A stretch of 64,000 bases of DNA, taken from NCBI GenBank assembly GCA_008032955.1, contig CP032046.1, positions 1,116,001 through 1,180,000 on the forward strand, in the 5' to 3' direction. Position numbers and translations under genes: made by a program. This DNA is from Helicobacter pylori. GTDB taxonomy: Bacteria; Campylobacterota; Campylobacteria; Campylobacterales; Helicobacteraceae. Below are positions 18,477 to 28,347 of this stretch, piece by piece. The stretch's first letter is position 1, and each line of letters starts with the position of its first letter. The notes under the pieces were generated by a model. The model ran no database searches. It had not been told where the DNA came from and saw only the letters and a program-made list of their open reading frames with translations.

Positions 18477-20257
18477 TGAAGATCCTTTTCTTTTATCCAC
18501 CATAAATACGGCGAAAATCCATAGCTAGGGCTGATTTCAGGCATGCCAATGTAATTATACGCTGCGATCCTGTAATTAGGCAAATAAAAATGCGGTATCA
18601 CATAAAACCCCCACAATAGCACCCTATCCATCGCTTGAATGGCAGCTAATTGCTCCTTGTAATCTTTAGCGTTAATGATTTTTTCAATCAAATCATCTAC
18701 CGCTTTACTAGAGATTCCCGCATAATTTCTTGTGCCTTTTTCTTTCGCGCTCAAAGAGCCAAAATAAAAGCGCTGCTCATTACCCGGGAAAGACGATTGG
18801 CCAATCACTCCTACAATCATGTCAAAATCATAGCTTTTGATCCGATTGACATACTGGCTTAAATCCACTCTTTGGATTTTCATTTCAATCCCTAACACCT
18901 TTAAGTTTTTAGCAAAGGCTAGGGCCAGTCTTTCAAAGGCTGGGCTGTTTAAAAGCAAAGTGAAACTAAACGGCTTGTTATTCTTATCCACCAAACGCAT
19001 GTTTTTGTAGGAAAAGCCCGCGCTCTCTAAAAGCTTTTGAGCGTATTTTAAATTTTCCCTCAAATTATAGCCTAAAACATCAACCCCATCGGTTCTAGGC
19101 ACGACATAAGGCTCTTTAAAAACCCTTTCATCCAAACTCTTTTCATAAGGGGCTAACAGAACTTTTTCTTCAGGGCTTGGGAGGGGAGGGGATGCATAGA
19201 TAGAGTTACTGAAAAAACTAGTGGTGCGTTTGTATTGCGAAAAAAACAAATTTTTATTCGCCCATTCAAAATCAAACGCATAAAACAAGGCTTCACGCAC
19301 CCTTTTATCCTTGAAAATTTCTCGGCGCGTGTTGAAGAAAAACCCTTGCATGCCGCTTGGCATTTTGTGGGCTATGAGGTATTTAGTGATTTTTTTATTA
19401 TCCATAGCTTTCCCCACATAACCCCTAGCCCAAACCTTAGCCGTGCTTTCAAGGCGCCAATCATACGCCCCGCTTAAAAAAGCCTGTAAGGCAACGGTTT
19501 CATCTTTGTAATACTCAAATTTGATCTCATCAAAATTGAATTGCCCCTTTCTGCTAGGCAAATTCCTCGCCCAATAATTGGGGTTTTTTTGGTAGGTGAT
19601 TTTCTTGCCCACATCAAAAGAAGCGATCACATAAGGGCCGCTAGAAACAGGAATGAGTAAGGGGTTTTTTTCAAAATAATCCTTTTGAAACGCTTTTTTG
19701 GAAAAGATTTGCAACTGCCCTAAAATAAGGGGCAACTCTTTATTTTCAGTGGTTTTGAAAATGAATTTAACATGGTGTTTGTCTAAGACAACCGCCTTTT
19801 TAACATCTTGGTAATACTGCCTATAAATAGGCGATCCTAATTCCATTATCGTATCAAAGCTAAACTTCACATCGCTCGCTAAAATGGGAGCGTTATTGCT
19901 GAATCTCGCTCTTTTGTCTAAGGTAAAAATCACATAGCTGTTATCCTTAGCTACTTGTGCGTCTTTAGCGATCAAGGGGTATTCTGCAAAAGGTTCGTCC
20001 AAACTTTGCACCATTAAAGTGTCATAAATGAGATCCAAGCCTTCGGCTTTAGTGCCTTTGAGTGCAAAAGGGTTAAGGCTATCAAAAGTCCCTATGGCGT
20101 CATTTCTTAAAACACCGCCTTTTCTGGCGTTAGGGTTAGCGTATTCAAAATGCGTGAAATTGTCTTTATATTTAGGCTCTTCGCCCAAGTATAAATAAGG
20201 CGTAGCCTTAAGGAAACAAAACACCCCTAACCATAAGCCTAAAATTTTAAAGACCAC
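18473..20257 (-). CDS. Extracytoplasmic solute-binding protein, family 5 (YejA/OppA type)
   Basis: A 594-residue periplasmic peptide-binding protein. A signal peptide (VFKILGLWLGVFCFLKA) is followed by the family 5 signature region, HFEYANPNARKGG and GTFDSLNPFALKG. Length and the phrase SGMQGFFFNTRREIFKDKRVREAL fit the YejA branch, which binds oligopeptides. It is coupled by ATGA to the permease gene and starts right after trpS. The ligand is not known; related H. pylori genes were named oppA. Confidence 0.88.
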   Translation of the reverse strand: MVFKILGLWLGVFCFLKATPYLYLGEEPKYKDNFTHFEYANPNARKGGVLRNDAIGTFDSLNPFALKGTKAEGLDLIYDTLMVQSLDEPFAEYPLIAKDAQVAKDNSYVIFTLDKRARFSNNAPILASDVKFSFDTIMELGSPIYRQYYQDVKKAVVLDKHHVKFIFKTTENKELPLILGQLQIFSKKAFQKDYFEKNPLLIPVSSGPYVIASFDVGKKITYQKNPNYWARNLPSRKGQFNFDEIKFEYYKDETVALQAFLSGAYDWRLESTAKVWARGYVGKAMDNKKITKYLIAHKMPSGMQGFFFNTRREIFKDKRVREALFYAFDFEWANKNLFFSQYKRTTSFFSNSIYASPPLPSPEEKVLLAPYEKSLDERVFKEPYVVPRTDGVDVLGYNLRENLKYAQKLLESAGFSYKNMRLVDKNNKPFSFTLLLNSPAFERLALAFAKNLKVLGIEMKIQRVDLSQYVNRIKSYDFDMIVGVIGQSSFPGNEQRFYFGSLSAKEKGTRNYAGISSKAVDDLIEKIINAKDYKEQLAAIQAMDRVLLWGFYVIPHFYLPNYRIAAYNYIGMPEISPSYGFSPYLWWIKEKDLQ

Positions 20258-21238
20258 TCAAACCAACCCCATCAATTCTTTAGCCTTTTGGTAAGTCGCT
20301 TGCGCTAAAGGCCTGGCTTTTTTGACACCGCCATTTAAAACGGCTTTCACTTCATCATCGCTGATTTCTTTGTATCTTTCTTGGATGGGTTTTAAAGCTT
20401 GGATCATTACTTCAGCCAATTCCTTTTTAAAATCCCCATAGCCCTTATTTTTGAAACGCTCTTCTATGTTTTCTGGGCTCTCATTGCTTAAAAGCATGTA
20501 GATATTTAAAAGGTTAAAAACGCCCTCTCTTTTTTCATCAAATGCAATAACGCCCATAGAATCAGTGGCCGCTTTTTTGATTTTTCTTACAATAATGTCT
20601 GGCTCATCTAAAAGAAAAATCGCATGGTTAGCCCCTTGATGCGATTTACTCATCTTCACTTTTGGATCATCTAGCCCCATAACCCTTGCCCCCACTTTAG
20701 CAATCAAAGGCTCTGGCACTTTAAAGCAGCTCCCAAAATCCCTGTTAAATTTTTCTGCAATGTTTCGTGTGAGCTCTAAATGCTGTTTTTGATCTTCGCC
20801 CACTGGCACTAAATCGCTTTGGTATAATAAAATATCTGACGCCATTAAAATAGGGTAATTGAAAAGCCCCACATTCACGCTTTTAGGGTTTTTTAAAGAC
20901 TTGTCTTTGAATTGCGTCATTCTTTGCATTTCCCCCATAGACACCTGACAATTTAATAGCCATGCTAAAGCCGGGTGCTCATCAATTTCACTTTGAATGA
21001 ATAACCCCGATTGCTTGGGATTAATCCCGCAAGCCAAAAGCAATTTGACCAGTTCATAGCTTTGGGATTTTAAAAATATAGGATCTATGGGCAAAGTAAT
21101 CGCATGCGAATTGACGACGCAAAAAAGGTTTTCATATTCATCTTGCGCCTCTACCCAATGTTTGATCGCTCCTAAATAGTTGCCCAAATGGATTTGCCCG
21201 GTAGGTTGGATGCCTGAAAAGACTCGTTTTTTGTGCAT
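20258..21238 (-). CDS. trpS: Tryptophanyl-tRNA synthetase
   Basis: A 326-residue class I synthetase that charges tRNA-Trp. The HIGH-type motif is [11 protein letters not shown] near residue 15 and the KMSKS loop is [11 protein letters not shown] near residue 195. [12 protein letters not shown] and the [13 protein letters not shown] segment are typical. Length is normal. Its stop abuts the start of the binding-protein gene with no spacer, so the two are likely on one transcript. Confidence 0.98.
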   Translation of the reverse strand: MHKKRVFSGIQPTGQIHLGNYLGAIKHWVEAQDEYENLFCVVNSHAITLPIDPIFLKSQSYELVKLLLACGINPKQSGLFIQSEIDEHPALAWLLNCQVSMGEMQRMTQFKDKSLKNPKSVNVGLFNYPILMASDILLYQSDLVPVGEDQKQHLELTRNIAEKFNRDFGSCFKVPEPLIAKVGARVMGLDDPKVKMSKSHQGANHAIFLLDEPDIIVRKIKKAATDSMGVIAFDEKREGVFNLLNIYMLLSNESPENIEERFKNKGYGDFKKELAEVMIQALKPIQERYKEISDDEVKAVLNGGVKKARPLAQATYQKAKELMGLV

Positions 21239-21309
21239 GTTGTTTCTCGCTCATTAGTTTAGCGTTTATTGTAACCACCTAATTTTAATATTTTAATTTA
21301 TCTTAGTTT

Positions 21310-22083
21310 TTAAGAACGCTTGATCCCAGAAAAGAGTAACACTTCATAGCTCAATTTTTCAAACGCCATGTTTTGAAAAAAATGTTTTTTTTGCTTGAAA
21401 CTCAGCGTTGAACCCCCCAAAAGACCGCATTTTTTAAGGTAATTCAAAGCATCTTGTTTGCGGTTGAAATAAAGAGCGAAGCGCTTGTTTTCCAATTCTA
21501 TTTGAAAATTTTTAAAAGCGTTTTTGATTAAGGATTTGAGCGTTTTGAGATCCCTTAAAGGCGAAGGCGTGCCTAAAAACTCATGCACTTCATGCAAACT
21601 AAAATCCGTATGGATAGCTAAAGCGGTCTCCTTACTAAAAAGAGCGATTTTTTCTAAAACGCTTTTTAAATCCCTTGCCCATTGCAAAGATGAAGAGGAC
21701 ACAATCAGATCGTAATCGCAAAAAACATGTTCTTCAAAATCCGCATGCTCTAAAGAGATTTTTTGAATGTTGATAGAATGCGTGGGGTGTAATTTGAGCA
21801 TGTTTATGGAATTATCCAAAGCGATAAAATTTTCAATCACAATATGTTGCCGCTCTAAAGCGTTAAAAACAGCCCCACTCCCCGATCCTAAATCCAAAAC
21901 TTTAGCGTAATGTTTTTGTTTTAAAAATTGGACAAGACAAATAGCGATTTGCTGCTGGATATGGGCAAAGAGGTGGTAAGTTTTGGCATGCCGATTGAAT
22001 GCATGCTGATTGAATGCATGCTGATTAAATGCATGCTGATTAAATGCATGCTGATTAAATGAATAAAAAGAGTCCAACACCAC
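21310..22083 (-). CDS. bioC: Malonyl-ACP methyltransferase BioC-like, with an expanded N-terminal repeat
   Basis: A 257-residue SAM-dependent methyltransferase. Motif I is VLDLGSGSGAVF, and the acceptor-side phrase LIVSSSSLQWARDL resembles BioC, which methylates malonyl-ACP to start biotin synthesis. The N-terminus holds five copies of FNQHA (the last FNRHA) before KTYHLFAHIQQQ; other BioC proteins have a single such segment. The start is a GTG at 22083 and is uncertain. Function rests on overall resemblance. Confidence 0.75.
   Translation of the reverse strand: MVLDSFYSFNQHAFNQHAFNQHAFNQHAFNRHAKTYHLFAHIQQQIAICLVQFLKQKHYAKVLDLGSGSGAVFNALERQHIVIENFIALDNSINMLKLHPTHSINIQKISLEHADFEEHVFCDYDLIVSSSSLQWARDLKSVLEKIALFSKETALAIHTDFSLHEVHEFLGTPSPLRDLKTLKSLIKNAFKNFQIELENKRFALYFNRKQDALNYLKKCGLLGGSTLSFKQKKHFFQNMAFEKLSYEVLLFSGIKRS
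21985..22059 (-). repeat. Fifteen-base in-frame minisatellite in bioC
   Basis: Five tandem 15-base units encode Phe-Asn-Gln-His-Ala; the last unit has Arg for Gln. Each unit carries the palindrome GCATGC. Units are a multiple of three, so copy changes alter protein length but not the frame. Confidence 0.95.
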
Positions 22084-22199
22084 CGCCTTAATGCGCCATG
22101 CTTAAAATTAAAACTAAATTTTAGTATATTCTTAGCAAATTTTAGATAAGATTAAGCCTAATTTTTTCTAAATTTTAGGCATTTAAGGAATCAGTGTTT

Positions 22200-22799
22200 A
22201 TGACGAGCGCTCTGTTAGGCTTACAAATTGTTTTAGCGGTATTGATTGTGGTGGTGGTTTTGTTGCAAAAAAGTTCTAGCATCGGCTTAGGGGCTTATAG
22301 CGGGAGCAACGATTCTTTATTTGGCGCTAAAGGACCCGCAAGCTTTATGGCGAAAATGACCATGTTTTTAGGCTTATTGTTTGTCATCAACACCATCGCT
22401 TTGGGCTATTTTTACAACAAAGAATACGGCAAAAGCGTTTTAGATGAAACTAAAACCAACAAAGAGCTTTCGCCCTTAGTCCCTGCCACCGGCACGCTCA
22501 ACCCTACGCTTAATCCCACACTCAACCCAACGCTCAACCCTTTAGAGCAAGCCCCCACTAATCCTTTAATGCCTACACAAACGCCTAAAGAGCTTCCTAA
22601 AGAGCCAGCCAAAACGCCTTTTGTTGAAAGCCCCAAAAAGAATGAAGAGAACGAAAAAAATGACGCCAAAGAAAATGGCATAAAGGGTGTTGAAAAAACC
22701 AAAGAGAACGCCAAAACGCCCCCAACCACCCACCAAAAGCCTAAAACGCATGCGACACAAACCAACGCCCATACAAACCAAAAAAAGGATGAAAAATAA
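22200..22799 (+). CDS. secG: Protein-export membrane protein SecG with a long C-terminal tail
   Basis: About 199 residues. The first 80 match SecG: helix one ([19 protein letters not shown]), the conserved [21 protein letters not shown] loop area, and helix two. SecG assists SecYEG translocation; secY is also in this window. A hydrophilic tail of about 110 residues rich in Pro, Lys, Asn and Thr follows, with a TLNP tandem repeat near residues 100-112. E. coli SecG ends at 110 residues, so this tail is an epsilonproteobacterial feature. A GTG six bases upstream is an alternative start closer to AAGGA. Confidence 0.93.
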   Translation: MTSALLGLQIVLAVLIVVVVLLQKSSSIGLGAYSGSNDSLFGAKGPASFMAKMTMFLGLLFVINTIALGYFYNKEYGKSVLDETKTNKELSPLVPATGTLNPTLNPTLNPTLNPLEQAPTNPLMPTQTPKELPKEPAKTPFVESPKKNEENEKNDAKENGIKGVEKTKENAKTPPTTHQKPKTHATQTNAHTNQKKDEK

Positions 22800-23355
22800 T
22801 GCTACAAGCCATTTATAATGAAACCAAAGATTTGATGCAAAAAAGCGTTCAAGCTTTAAACAGAGATTTTTCCACTCTAAGGAGCGCGAAAGTTTCAGTC
22901 AATATTTTAGATCACATTAAAGTGGATTATTACGGCACGCCCACGGCATTAAATCAAGTCGGCTCTGTGATGAGCTTGGATGCGACCACCCTTCAAATCA
23001 ACCCGTGGGAAAAAAACCTGCTCAAAGAAATTGAAAGATCCATTCAAGAAGCCAATATTGGCGTCAATCCCAATAACGACGGCGAAACGATCAAGCTTTT
23101 TTTCCCACCCATGACAACCGAACAAAGAAAGCTCATCGCAAAAGACGCCAAAGCGATGGGTGAAAAGGCTAAAGTGGCTGTAAGGAATACCCGCCAAGAC
23201 GCTAACAACAAGGTAAAAAATTAGAAAAAGACAAAGAAATCAGCGAAGATGAAAGCAAAAAAGCCCAAGAGCAGATCCAAAAAATCACCGATGAAGCCAT
23301 TAAAAAAATTGATGAAAGCGTGAAAAACAAAGAAGACGCGATTTTAAAGGTTTAA
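22799..23355 (+). pseudogene. frr: Ribosome recycling factor, interrupted by a one-base deletion
   Basis: RRF releases ribosomes after termination and is essential. The frame from 22799 encodes the N-terminal two-thirds ([42 protein letters not shown]) but meets a stop at 23224 after 141 residues. The expected continuation, [15 protein letters not shown] to EDAILKV, is in the next frame and ends at 23355. The break is at a run of six A (23215-23220); seven would give 185 residues, the normal length. pyrE follows after three bases, as expected for the full gene. A sequencing error is the simplest explanation. Confidence 0.93.
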
Positions 23356-23358
23356 ACC

Positions 23359-23964
23359 ATGGATATTAAGGCATGTTATCAAAACGCTCAAGCGCTATTA
23401 GAGGGGCATTTCTTGCTCAGCAGCGGGTTTCATTCCAATTATTATTTGCAATCCGCTAAAGTCTTAGAAGATCCCAAACTAGCCGAACAATTAGCGCTAG
23501 AATTAGCCAAACAAATCCAAGAAGCTCATTTGAATATTGAATGCGTGTGCTCGCCGGCTATTGGGGGGATCTTGGCTGGGTATGAGCTTGCAAGGGCTTT
23601 AGGCGTGCGTTTTATCTTCACTGAAAGGGTGGATAATATCATGACATTAAGGCGTGGTTTTGAAGTCAAAAAAAACGAAAAAATTTTAGTGTGCGAAGAC
23701 ATCATCACCACAGGAAAATCCGCTATGGAATGCGCTAAAGTTTTAGAAGAAAAGGGCACTCAAATCGTGGCTTTTGGTGCTTTAGCCAATCGGGGTATTT
23801 GCAAACGCACCCATTCTCATTTAAAAGCCCAAGAGGGCGCATGTTTGCCTAGCCATTTACCCCTTTTTGCTTTAGAAGATTTTGTTTTTGACATGCACAA
23901 GCCTAACTCTTGCCCTTTATGCGCTACTAGCGTCGCTATAAAGCCAGGAAGTCGTGGCAACTAA
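23359..23964 (+). CDS. pyrE: Orotate phosphoribosyltransferase
   Basis: A 201-residue enzyme that joins orotate and PRPP to make OMP in pyrimidine synthesis. The PRPP-binding motif is [20 protein letters not shown] (residues about 114-133). [22 protein letters not shown] is the N-terminal substrate loop. Length is normal for the family. It follows frr by three bases and overlaps the next gene by eleven. carA, upstream in the window, feeds the same pathway. Confidence 0.96.
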   Translation: MDIKACYQNAQALLEGHFLLSSGFHSNYYLQSAKVLEDPKLAEQLALELAKQIQEAHLNIECVCSPAIGGILAGYELARALGVRFIFTERVDNIMTLRRGFEVKKNEKILVCEDIITTGKSAMECAKVLEEKGTQIVAFGALANRGICKRTHSHLKAQEGACLPSHLPLFALEDFVFDMHKPNSCPLCATSVAIKPGSRGN

Positions 23965-24418
23965 AAAAACTAAAAAAAATAAAACCCCAGAAAAAAAACG
24001 CGCTTTAGAAAGCCCTTTAAAGGGGTTGAATCTCTCTTTACGCTTAAAAGCCTTCATCACCGATATTTTTATGATTTATACCCCCATGCTTTATATAATG
24101 ACTTATGCGATTTTAGGGAGCGCGAAGGATTTTAGGGAAAACCAGAGCGCGATTTTTTTATGCCTGCTTTTTTACGCCCTAACGCACAGCTTTTTTATCG
24201 CTTTTAAATCCCAAAGCCCTGGCATGCGTTACGCTCAGTTTAAATTGGTCAAAAATAATGGCAAAAAGGTGGGCTTTTTTTTAGCGTTGTGGCGGTTTGT
24301 TTTGTGGGTGTTGAGCATGGGGTTACTCATAGGGTTTGTTGTGCCTTTTATTTTTAAGTTTTTTTTGCATGACAAATTCAGCGGCACTCATATTGAAATT
24401 ATCAAGGAGGAAACATGA
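23954..24418 (+). CDS. RDD-family membrane protein
   Basis: A 154-residue protein with a Lys-rich cytoplasmic N-terminus and about three or four helices. The family signature is present as [18 protein letters not shown], then [12 protein letters not shown] and [16 protein letters not shown] proteins are small inner-membrane proteins of mostly unknown role; some act in ion transport. It starts with GTG inside the end of pyrE and overlaps the sirtuin by four bases, so all three are coupled. Confidence 0.8.
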   Translation: MATKKTKKNKTPEKKRALESPLKGLNLSLRLKAFITDIFMIYTPMLYIMTYAILGSAKDFRENQSAIFLCLLFYALTHSFFIAFKSQSPGMRYAQFKLVKNNGKKVGFFLALWRFVLWVLSMGLLIGFVVPFIFKFFLHDKFSGTHIEIIKEET

Positions 24419-25104
24419 AAAATTTAGTGATCTTAAGTGGGGCTGGCATTTCAGCAGAGAGCGGGATTAAAACCTTTAGGGACGCTGGCGGTTTGTGGGA
24501 AGGGCATGACATCATGGAAGTTGCTTCGCCTTATGGCTGGAAAAAGAATCCGCAAAAAGTGTTGGATTTTTACAACCAAAGGCGCCGACAGCTTTTTGAA
24601 GTTTATCCTAACAAGGCTCATAAGGCTTTAGCGGAATTGGAAAAACACTATCAAGTCAATATCATTACCCAAAATGTAGATGATTTGCATGAAAGGGCGG
24701 GTTCTTCTCGCATTTTGCACTTGCACGGAGAATTGTTAAGTGTTCGCAGCGAAAAAGATCCTAATTTAGTCTATAGGTGGGAAAAGGACTTGAATTTAGG
24801 CGACTTGGCCAAAGACAAATCGCAATTACGCCCTGATATTGTGTGGTTTGGCGAAGAGGTGCCTTTGCTTAAAGAAGCGATTTCTTTAGTCAAACAAGCG
24901 CATCTTTTAATCATCATTGGCACTTCTTTGCAAGTCTATCCCGCCGCTAGCCTCTACACGCATGCGCATAAAGACGCCCTCATTTATTACATTGACCCTA
25001 AAGCTAAAAACGCCCGTTTGCCCCAGAATATCCAATGCATTAATGAAAGCGCGGTGCATGCCATGCAAGATTTAATGCCCAAACTCATAGAAATGGCCTC
25101 TTAA
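24415..25104 (+). CDS. cobB: NAD-dependent protein deacylase (sirtuin)
   Basis: A 229-residue Sir2 enzyme that removes acyl groups from lysines using NAD. Motifs are GAGISAESGIKTFRD (residues 9-23), TQNVDDLH (85-92) and catalytic H104 in LHLHGE. Y53 and R56 in FYNQRRRQ form the Y-x-x-R pair typical of desuccinylases/demalonylases (SIRT5 class). The four zinc-binding cysteines seen in most CobB proteins are absent; the only cysteine is near the C-terminus. Length is slightly short for that reason. Last gene of secG-frr-pyrE-RDD-cobB. Confidence 0.92.
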   Translation: MKNLVILSGAGISAESGIKTFRDAGGLWEGHDIMEVASPYGWKKNPQKVLDFYNQRRRQLFEVYPNKAHKALAELEKHYQVNIITQNVDDLHERAGSSRILHLHGELLSVRSEKDPNLVYRWEKDLNLGDLAKDKSQLRPDIVWFGEEVPLLKEAISLVKQAHLLIIIGTSLQVYPAASLYTHAHKDALIYYIDPKAKNARLPQNIQCINESAVHAMQDLMPKLIEMAS

Positions 25105-25141
25105 GAGATGTTGAAATAATTTTTATTTTTTCAGCTAACGA

Positions 25142-25181
25142 TTAGCAAAAACATGGTTTAATTGCTTCCATCGTTTGCTAA
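25142..25181 (+). promoter_or_regulatory. Inverted repeat in the nuoA leader
   Basis: TTAGCAAA (25142-25149) pairs with TTTGCTAA (25174-25181), and ATGG pairs with CCAT further in, giving a 12-base interrupted stem about 30 bases before nuoA. It has no T-run after it, so it is not a simple terminator. It may stabilise the nuo mRNA or serve as an operator. Confidence 0.45.
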
Positions 25182-25211
25182 AAGTAATAATTAAAGGAGT
25201 TTGAGAGCCTG

Positions 25212-25613
25212 ATGCAACAAGCCACAGAAGCATTGAATCACCCCTATTTTGGCGTTTTTGTTTTGCTAGTATTCACCTTTTGGGTGTTTAACTTAACCTT
25301 AAGGATTCAAAGGTTTTTAAGCCGTAAAATGGCTCAAAAAAAGGGCGAAAAGCTCAAGCTCGCTCCCTATGAATGCGGGCCTGTGGCTCTCAAACAGCCT
25401 AATAGAGTGTCGCACCATTTCTATATCATGGCCATGCTTTTTATCTTATTTGATGTAGAAATCGTTTTCATGTTTCCTTGGGCGATTGATTTTAAAAAAT
25501 TAGGTTTGTTTGGGCTCATTGAAATGCTAGGCTTTGTCTTCTTTTTAACCATTGGTTTTATTTACGCTTTAAAGCGAAACGCTTTGAGCTGGCAAAAATT
25601 AGAGGTGAAATAA
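25212..25613 (+). CDS. nuoA: Complex I subunit NuoA
   Basis: A 133-residue inner-membrane subunit with three helices (residues 12-31, 71-92, 98-120). LAPYECGP and [23 protein letters not shown] are the NuoA/ND3 signatures, with the conserved cysteine-containing loop near the quinone site. First gene of the 14-gene nuo operon. AAAGGAG lies about 13 bases before the ATG. Its stop overlaps the nuoB start. Confidence 0.97.
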   Translation: MQQATEALNHPYFGVFVLLVFTFWVFNLTLRIQRFLSRKMAQKKGEKLKLAPYECGPVALKQPNRVSHHFYIMAMLFILFDVEIVFMFPWAIDFKKLGLFGLIEMLGFVFFLTIGFIYALKRNALSWQKLEVK

Positions 25614-26092
25614 TGCAACAAGCACCGGTTGTTCTAAGCACTTTGGATAAATTATTGAATTGGGGGCGTTCTAATTCGCTCTGGCCCTTAACTTATGGCT
25701 TGGCGTGTTGCGCGATTGAGATGATGGCGACAGGGGGTTCAAGGTTTGATTTTGACAGATTTGGCACGATTTTTAGAGCGAGTCCTAGGCAATCTGATGT
25801 GATGATCATCGCTGGCACGCTCACTAAAAAGCATGCCGAGTTTATGCACAGGCTCTATGATCAAATGCCTGAACCTAAATGGGTGATTTCTATGGGGAGT
25901 TGCGCTAACACGGGCGGGATGTTTAACACTTATGCGACCGTTCAAGGAGCGGATAGGATCGTTCCTGTGGATATTTACTTGCCCGGTTGTGCACCGCGCC
26001 CAGAGACTTTACAATACGCCCTTATGGTTTTGCAAGATAAGATCAGACGCTCTAAAGCGATCAAACAAGACGCTCCTAAAAGGTTAGTGTGA
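25613..26092 (+). CDS. nuoB: Complex I subunit NuoB
   Basis: A 159-residue subunit carrying the terminal Fe-S cluster N2 that hands electrons to quinone. The ligands are visible: LACCAIEMM (tandem cysteines), MGSCANTGG and LPGCAPRPE. Length is normal. It overlaps nuoA by one base and nuoC by four, so translation is coupled. Confidence 0.98.
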   Translation: MQQAPVVLSTLDKLLNWGRSNSLWPLTYGLACCAIEMMATGGSRFDFDRFGTIFRASPRQSDVMIIAGTLTKKHAEFMHRLYDQMPEPKWVISMGSCANTGGMFNTYATVQGADRIVPVDIYLPGCAPRPETLQYALMVLQDKIRRSKAIKQDAPKRLV

Positions 26093-26889
26093 TGGTAAGA
26101 AAACAATCCCCCTATGAAGATGTGCAAAAACAATCGCGCCAGCATGACCCCTATAAAATCATAGAACCCACCCCTAAAAAATATTTAGAGGGTAGTGCTT
26201 ATGAGATCATTTACAACCACCTTTCTTACAAACATGAGATTTTAGACAAATACATAGAGACTAACACGGCTGTGTTTTGGATCAAAAAAGACGATATTTT
26301 TTCTGTCGCTACGATTTTAAGGCATTTGGGTTATGAGTGTTTGAGCGAAATGAGTGCGATAGATTTGTGCGCTAAAAAAGGGCATTTTGAATTGTTTTAT
26401 CAATTCGTGGGCTTTAGCGATAGCTGTAAGAACCGCCGTAGGGTGCGCGTGAAGTGCGTTTTGTTACCTAATGAGAGCGTGGATTCTTTGAGTTTTTTAT
26501 ACCGATCGGCTAATTGGAGCGAAAGGGAAGCGTATGACATGCTTGGTATTGTGTTTGACAAACACCCCTATTTGAAACGCCTTATCATGCCGCATGATTG
26601 GGTAGGCCACCCCTTATTGCGTTCTTACCCGCTCAAAGGCGATGAATTCGCCCAATGGTATGAAGTGGATAAAATTTTTGGCAAAGAATACCGAGAAGTG
26701 GTGGGTAAAGAACAGAGAGACAGCGCGAGAGTGGATGAAAAAGACACTTTCAATTTCGCCAAAATTGGCTATGAGCAGGGCAAGGGCGAAGAATTAAAAG
26801 AAATAGAAGAAAAGCATGCGTTTAAGAAAATCCCTTTTGTCAAAGATTTGCACAAAATCGCCCCCACTATCTTAAAAAAGAGGCTATAA
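26089..26889 (+). CDS. nuoC: Complex I subunit NuoC
   Basis: A 266-residue 30-kDa-type subunit of the peripheral arm. The signature is [25 protein letters not shown] followed by [13 protein letters not shown]. The C-terminal extension after residue 200 is charged. It is a separate gene from nuoD, unlike the fused nuoCD of E. coli. It ends one base before nuoD. Confidence 0.96.
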   Translation: MMVRKQSPYEDVQKQSRQHDPYKIIEPTPKKYLEGSAYEIIYNHLSYKHEILDKYIETNTAVFWIKKDDIFSVATILRHLGYECLSEMSAIDLCAKKGHFELFYQFVGFSDSCKNRRRVRVKCVLLPNESVDSLSFLYRSANWSEREAYDMLGIVFDKHPYLKRLIMPHDWVGHPLLRSYPLKGDEFAQWYEVDKIFGKEYREVVGKEQRDSARVDEKDTFNFAKIGYEQGKGEELKEIEEKHAFKKIPFVKDLHKIAPTILKKRL

Positions 26890-26890
26890 A

Positions 26891-28120
26891 ATGGCTCAAA
26901 ATTTCACGAAACTCAACCCCCAGTTTGAAAACATCATTTTTGAACATGACGATAACCAAATGATTTTAAACTTTGGTCCTCAACACCCCAGTAGCCATGG
27001 GCAATTGCGCTTGATTTTGGAATTAGAGGGCGAAAAAATCATTAAGGCTACCCCTGAAATTGGCTACTTGCATAGAGGCTGTGAAAAGTTAGGCGAAAAC
27101 ATGACCTATAACGAATACATGCCCACTACCGACAGGTTGGATTACACTTCTTCTACCAGCAATAATTACGCTTACGCTTATGCGGTAGAGACCTTGCTCA
27201 ATTTAGAAATCCCGCGCCGAGCACAAGTGATCCGCACGATTTTACTAGAGCTTAACCGCATGATTTCACACATCTTTTTTATCAGCGTGCATGCTTTAGA
27301 TGTGGGGGCGATGAGCGTGTTCTTGTATGCGTTTAAAACGAGGGAATACGGGTTGGATTTGATGGAGGATTATTGCGGGGCTAGGCTCACGCATAACGCT
27401 ATAAGGATTGGGGGCGTGCCTTTGGATTTACCCCCGAATTGGTTAGAGGGCTTAAAAAAGTTTTTAGGCGAAATGAGGGAATGCAAAAAACTCATTCAAG
27501 GCTTATTGGATAAGAATCGCATTTGGCGGATGCGCTTGGAAAATGTGGGCGTTGTAACGCCAAAAATGGCGCAAAGTTGGGGCATGAGCGGTATCATGCT
27601 AAGAGGGACTGGGATCGCTTATGACATTAGAAAAGAAGAGCCTTATGAGCTTTATAAAGAGCTTGATTTTGATGTGCCGGTGGGCAATTATGGCGATAGT
27701 TATGATCGGTATTGTTTGTATATGCTAGAAATTGATGAAAGCATTCGCATCATTGAACAGCTCATTCCTATGTATGCTAAAACCGATACGCCTATCATGG
27801 CTCAAAACCCGCATTATATTTCTGCCCCTAAAGAAGATATAATGACGCAAAATTATGCCTTGATGCAGCATTTTGTTTTAGTGGCTCAAGGCATGCGCCC
27901 GCCCGTTGGGGAAGTGTATGCCCCCACAGAAAGCCCCAAAGGGGAATTAGGGTTTTTTATCCATTCAGAGGGCGAGCCGTATCCTCATAGACTAAAAATC
28001 AGAGCCCCTAGCTTTTATCACATTGGGGCTTTAAGCGATATTTTAGTGGGGCAATATTTAGCGGATGCAGTAACCGTGATTGGCTCAACCAATGCGGTGT
28101 TTGGCGAGGTGGATAGATGA
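26891..28120 (+). CDS. nuoD: Complex I subunit NuoD
   Basis: A 409-residue 49-kDa-type subunit that forms the quinone pocket with Nuo[16 protein letters not shown] and [12 protein letters not shown] are the signature motifs, and the C-terminal GEVDR end is conserved. Length is normal. It overlaps the next small gene by four bases. Confidence 0.98.
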   Translation: MAQNFTKLNPQFENIIFEHDDNQMILNFGPQHPSSHGQLRLILELEGEKIIKATPEIGYLHRGCEKLGENMTYNEYMPTTDRLDYTSSTSNNYAYAYAVETLLNLEIPRRAQVIRTILLELNRMISHIFFISVHALDVGAMSVFLYAFKTREYGLDLMEDYCGARLTHNAIRIGGVPLDLPPNWLEGLKKFLGEMRECKKLIQGLLDKNRIWRMRLENVGVVTPKMAQSWGMSGIMLRGTGIAYDIRKEEPYELYKELDFDVPVGNYGDSYDRYCLYMLEIDESIRIIEQLIPMYAKTDTPIMAQNPHYISAPKEDIMTQNYALMQHFVLVAQGMRPPVGEVYAPTESPKGELGFFIHSEGEPYPHRLKIRAPSFYHIGALSDILVGQYLADAVTVIGSTNAVFGEVDR

Positions 28121-28347
28121 AACGCTTTGATTTACGCCCCTTAAAAGCAGATATTTTTGAACGCTTAGAAGAATTGATTGAAAAAGAAATGCAACCTAAT
28201 GAAGTCGCTATTTTCATGTTTGAAGTGGGGGATTTTTCTAATATCCCTAAGAGTGCTGAATTTATCCAATCTAAAGGGCATGAGCTCCTCAATTCTTTGC
28301 GTTTCAATCAAGCGGATTGGACGATTGTCGTGAGAAAAAAGGCTTGA
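28117..28347 (+). CDS. Small protein in the nuoE position (not NuoE)
   Basis: A 76-residue soluble protein with an NADH-ubiquinone oxidoreductase-operon context but none of the four cysteines of NuoE, so it cannot hold the N1a cluster. Recognisable text is [19 protein letters not shown] and [13 protein letters not shown]. It overlaps nuoD by four bases. H. pylori and Campylobacter have this gene in place of nuoE; electrons are thought to enter from flavodoxin or another donor rather than NADH. Its exact role is unknown. Confidence 0.85.
   Translation: MKRFDLRPLKADIFERLEELIEKEMQPNEVAIFMFEVGDFSNIPKSAEFIQSKGHELLNSLRFNQADWTIVVRKKA

Noticed and set aside
22412..22765. A 117-residue minus-strand frame rich in Gly, Val and Ser
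   Set aside because: It is the complement of the SecG tail repeat and has no ribosome-binding site.
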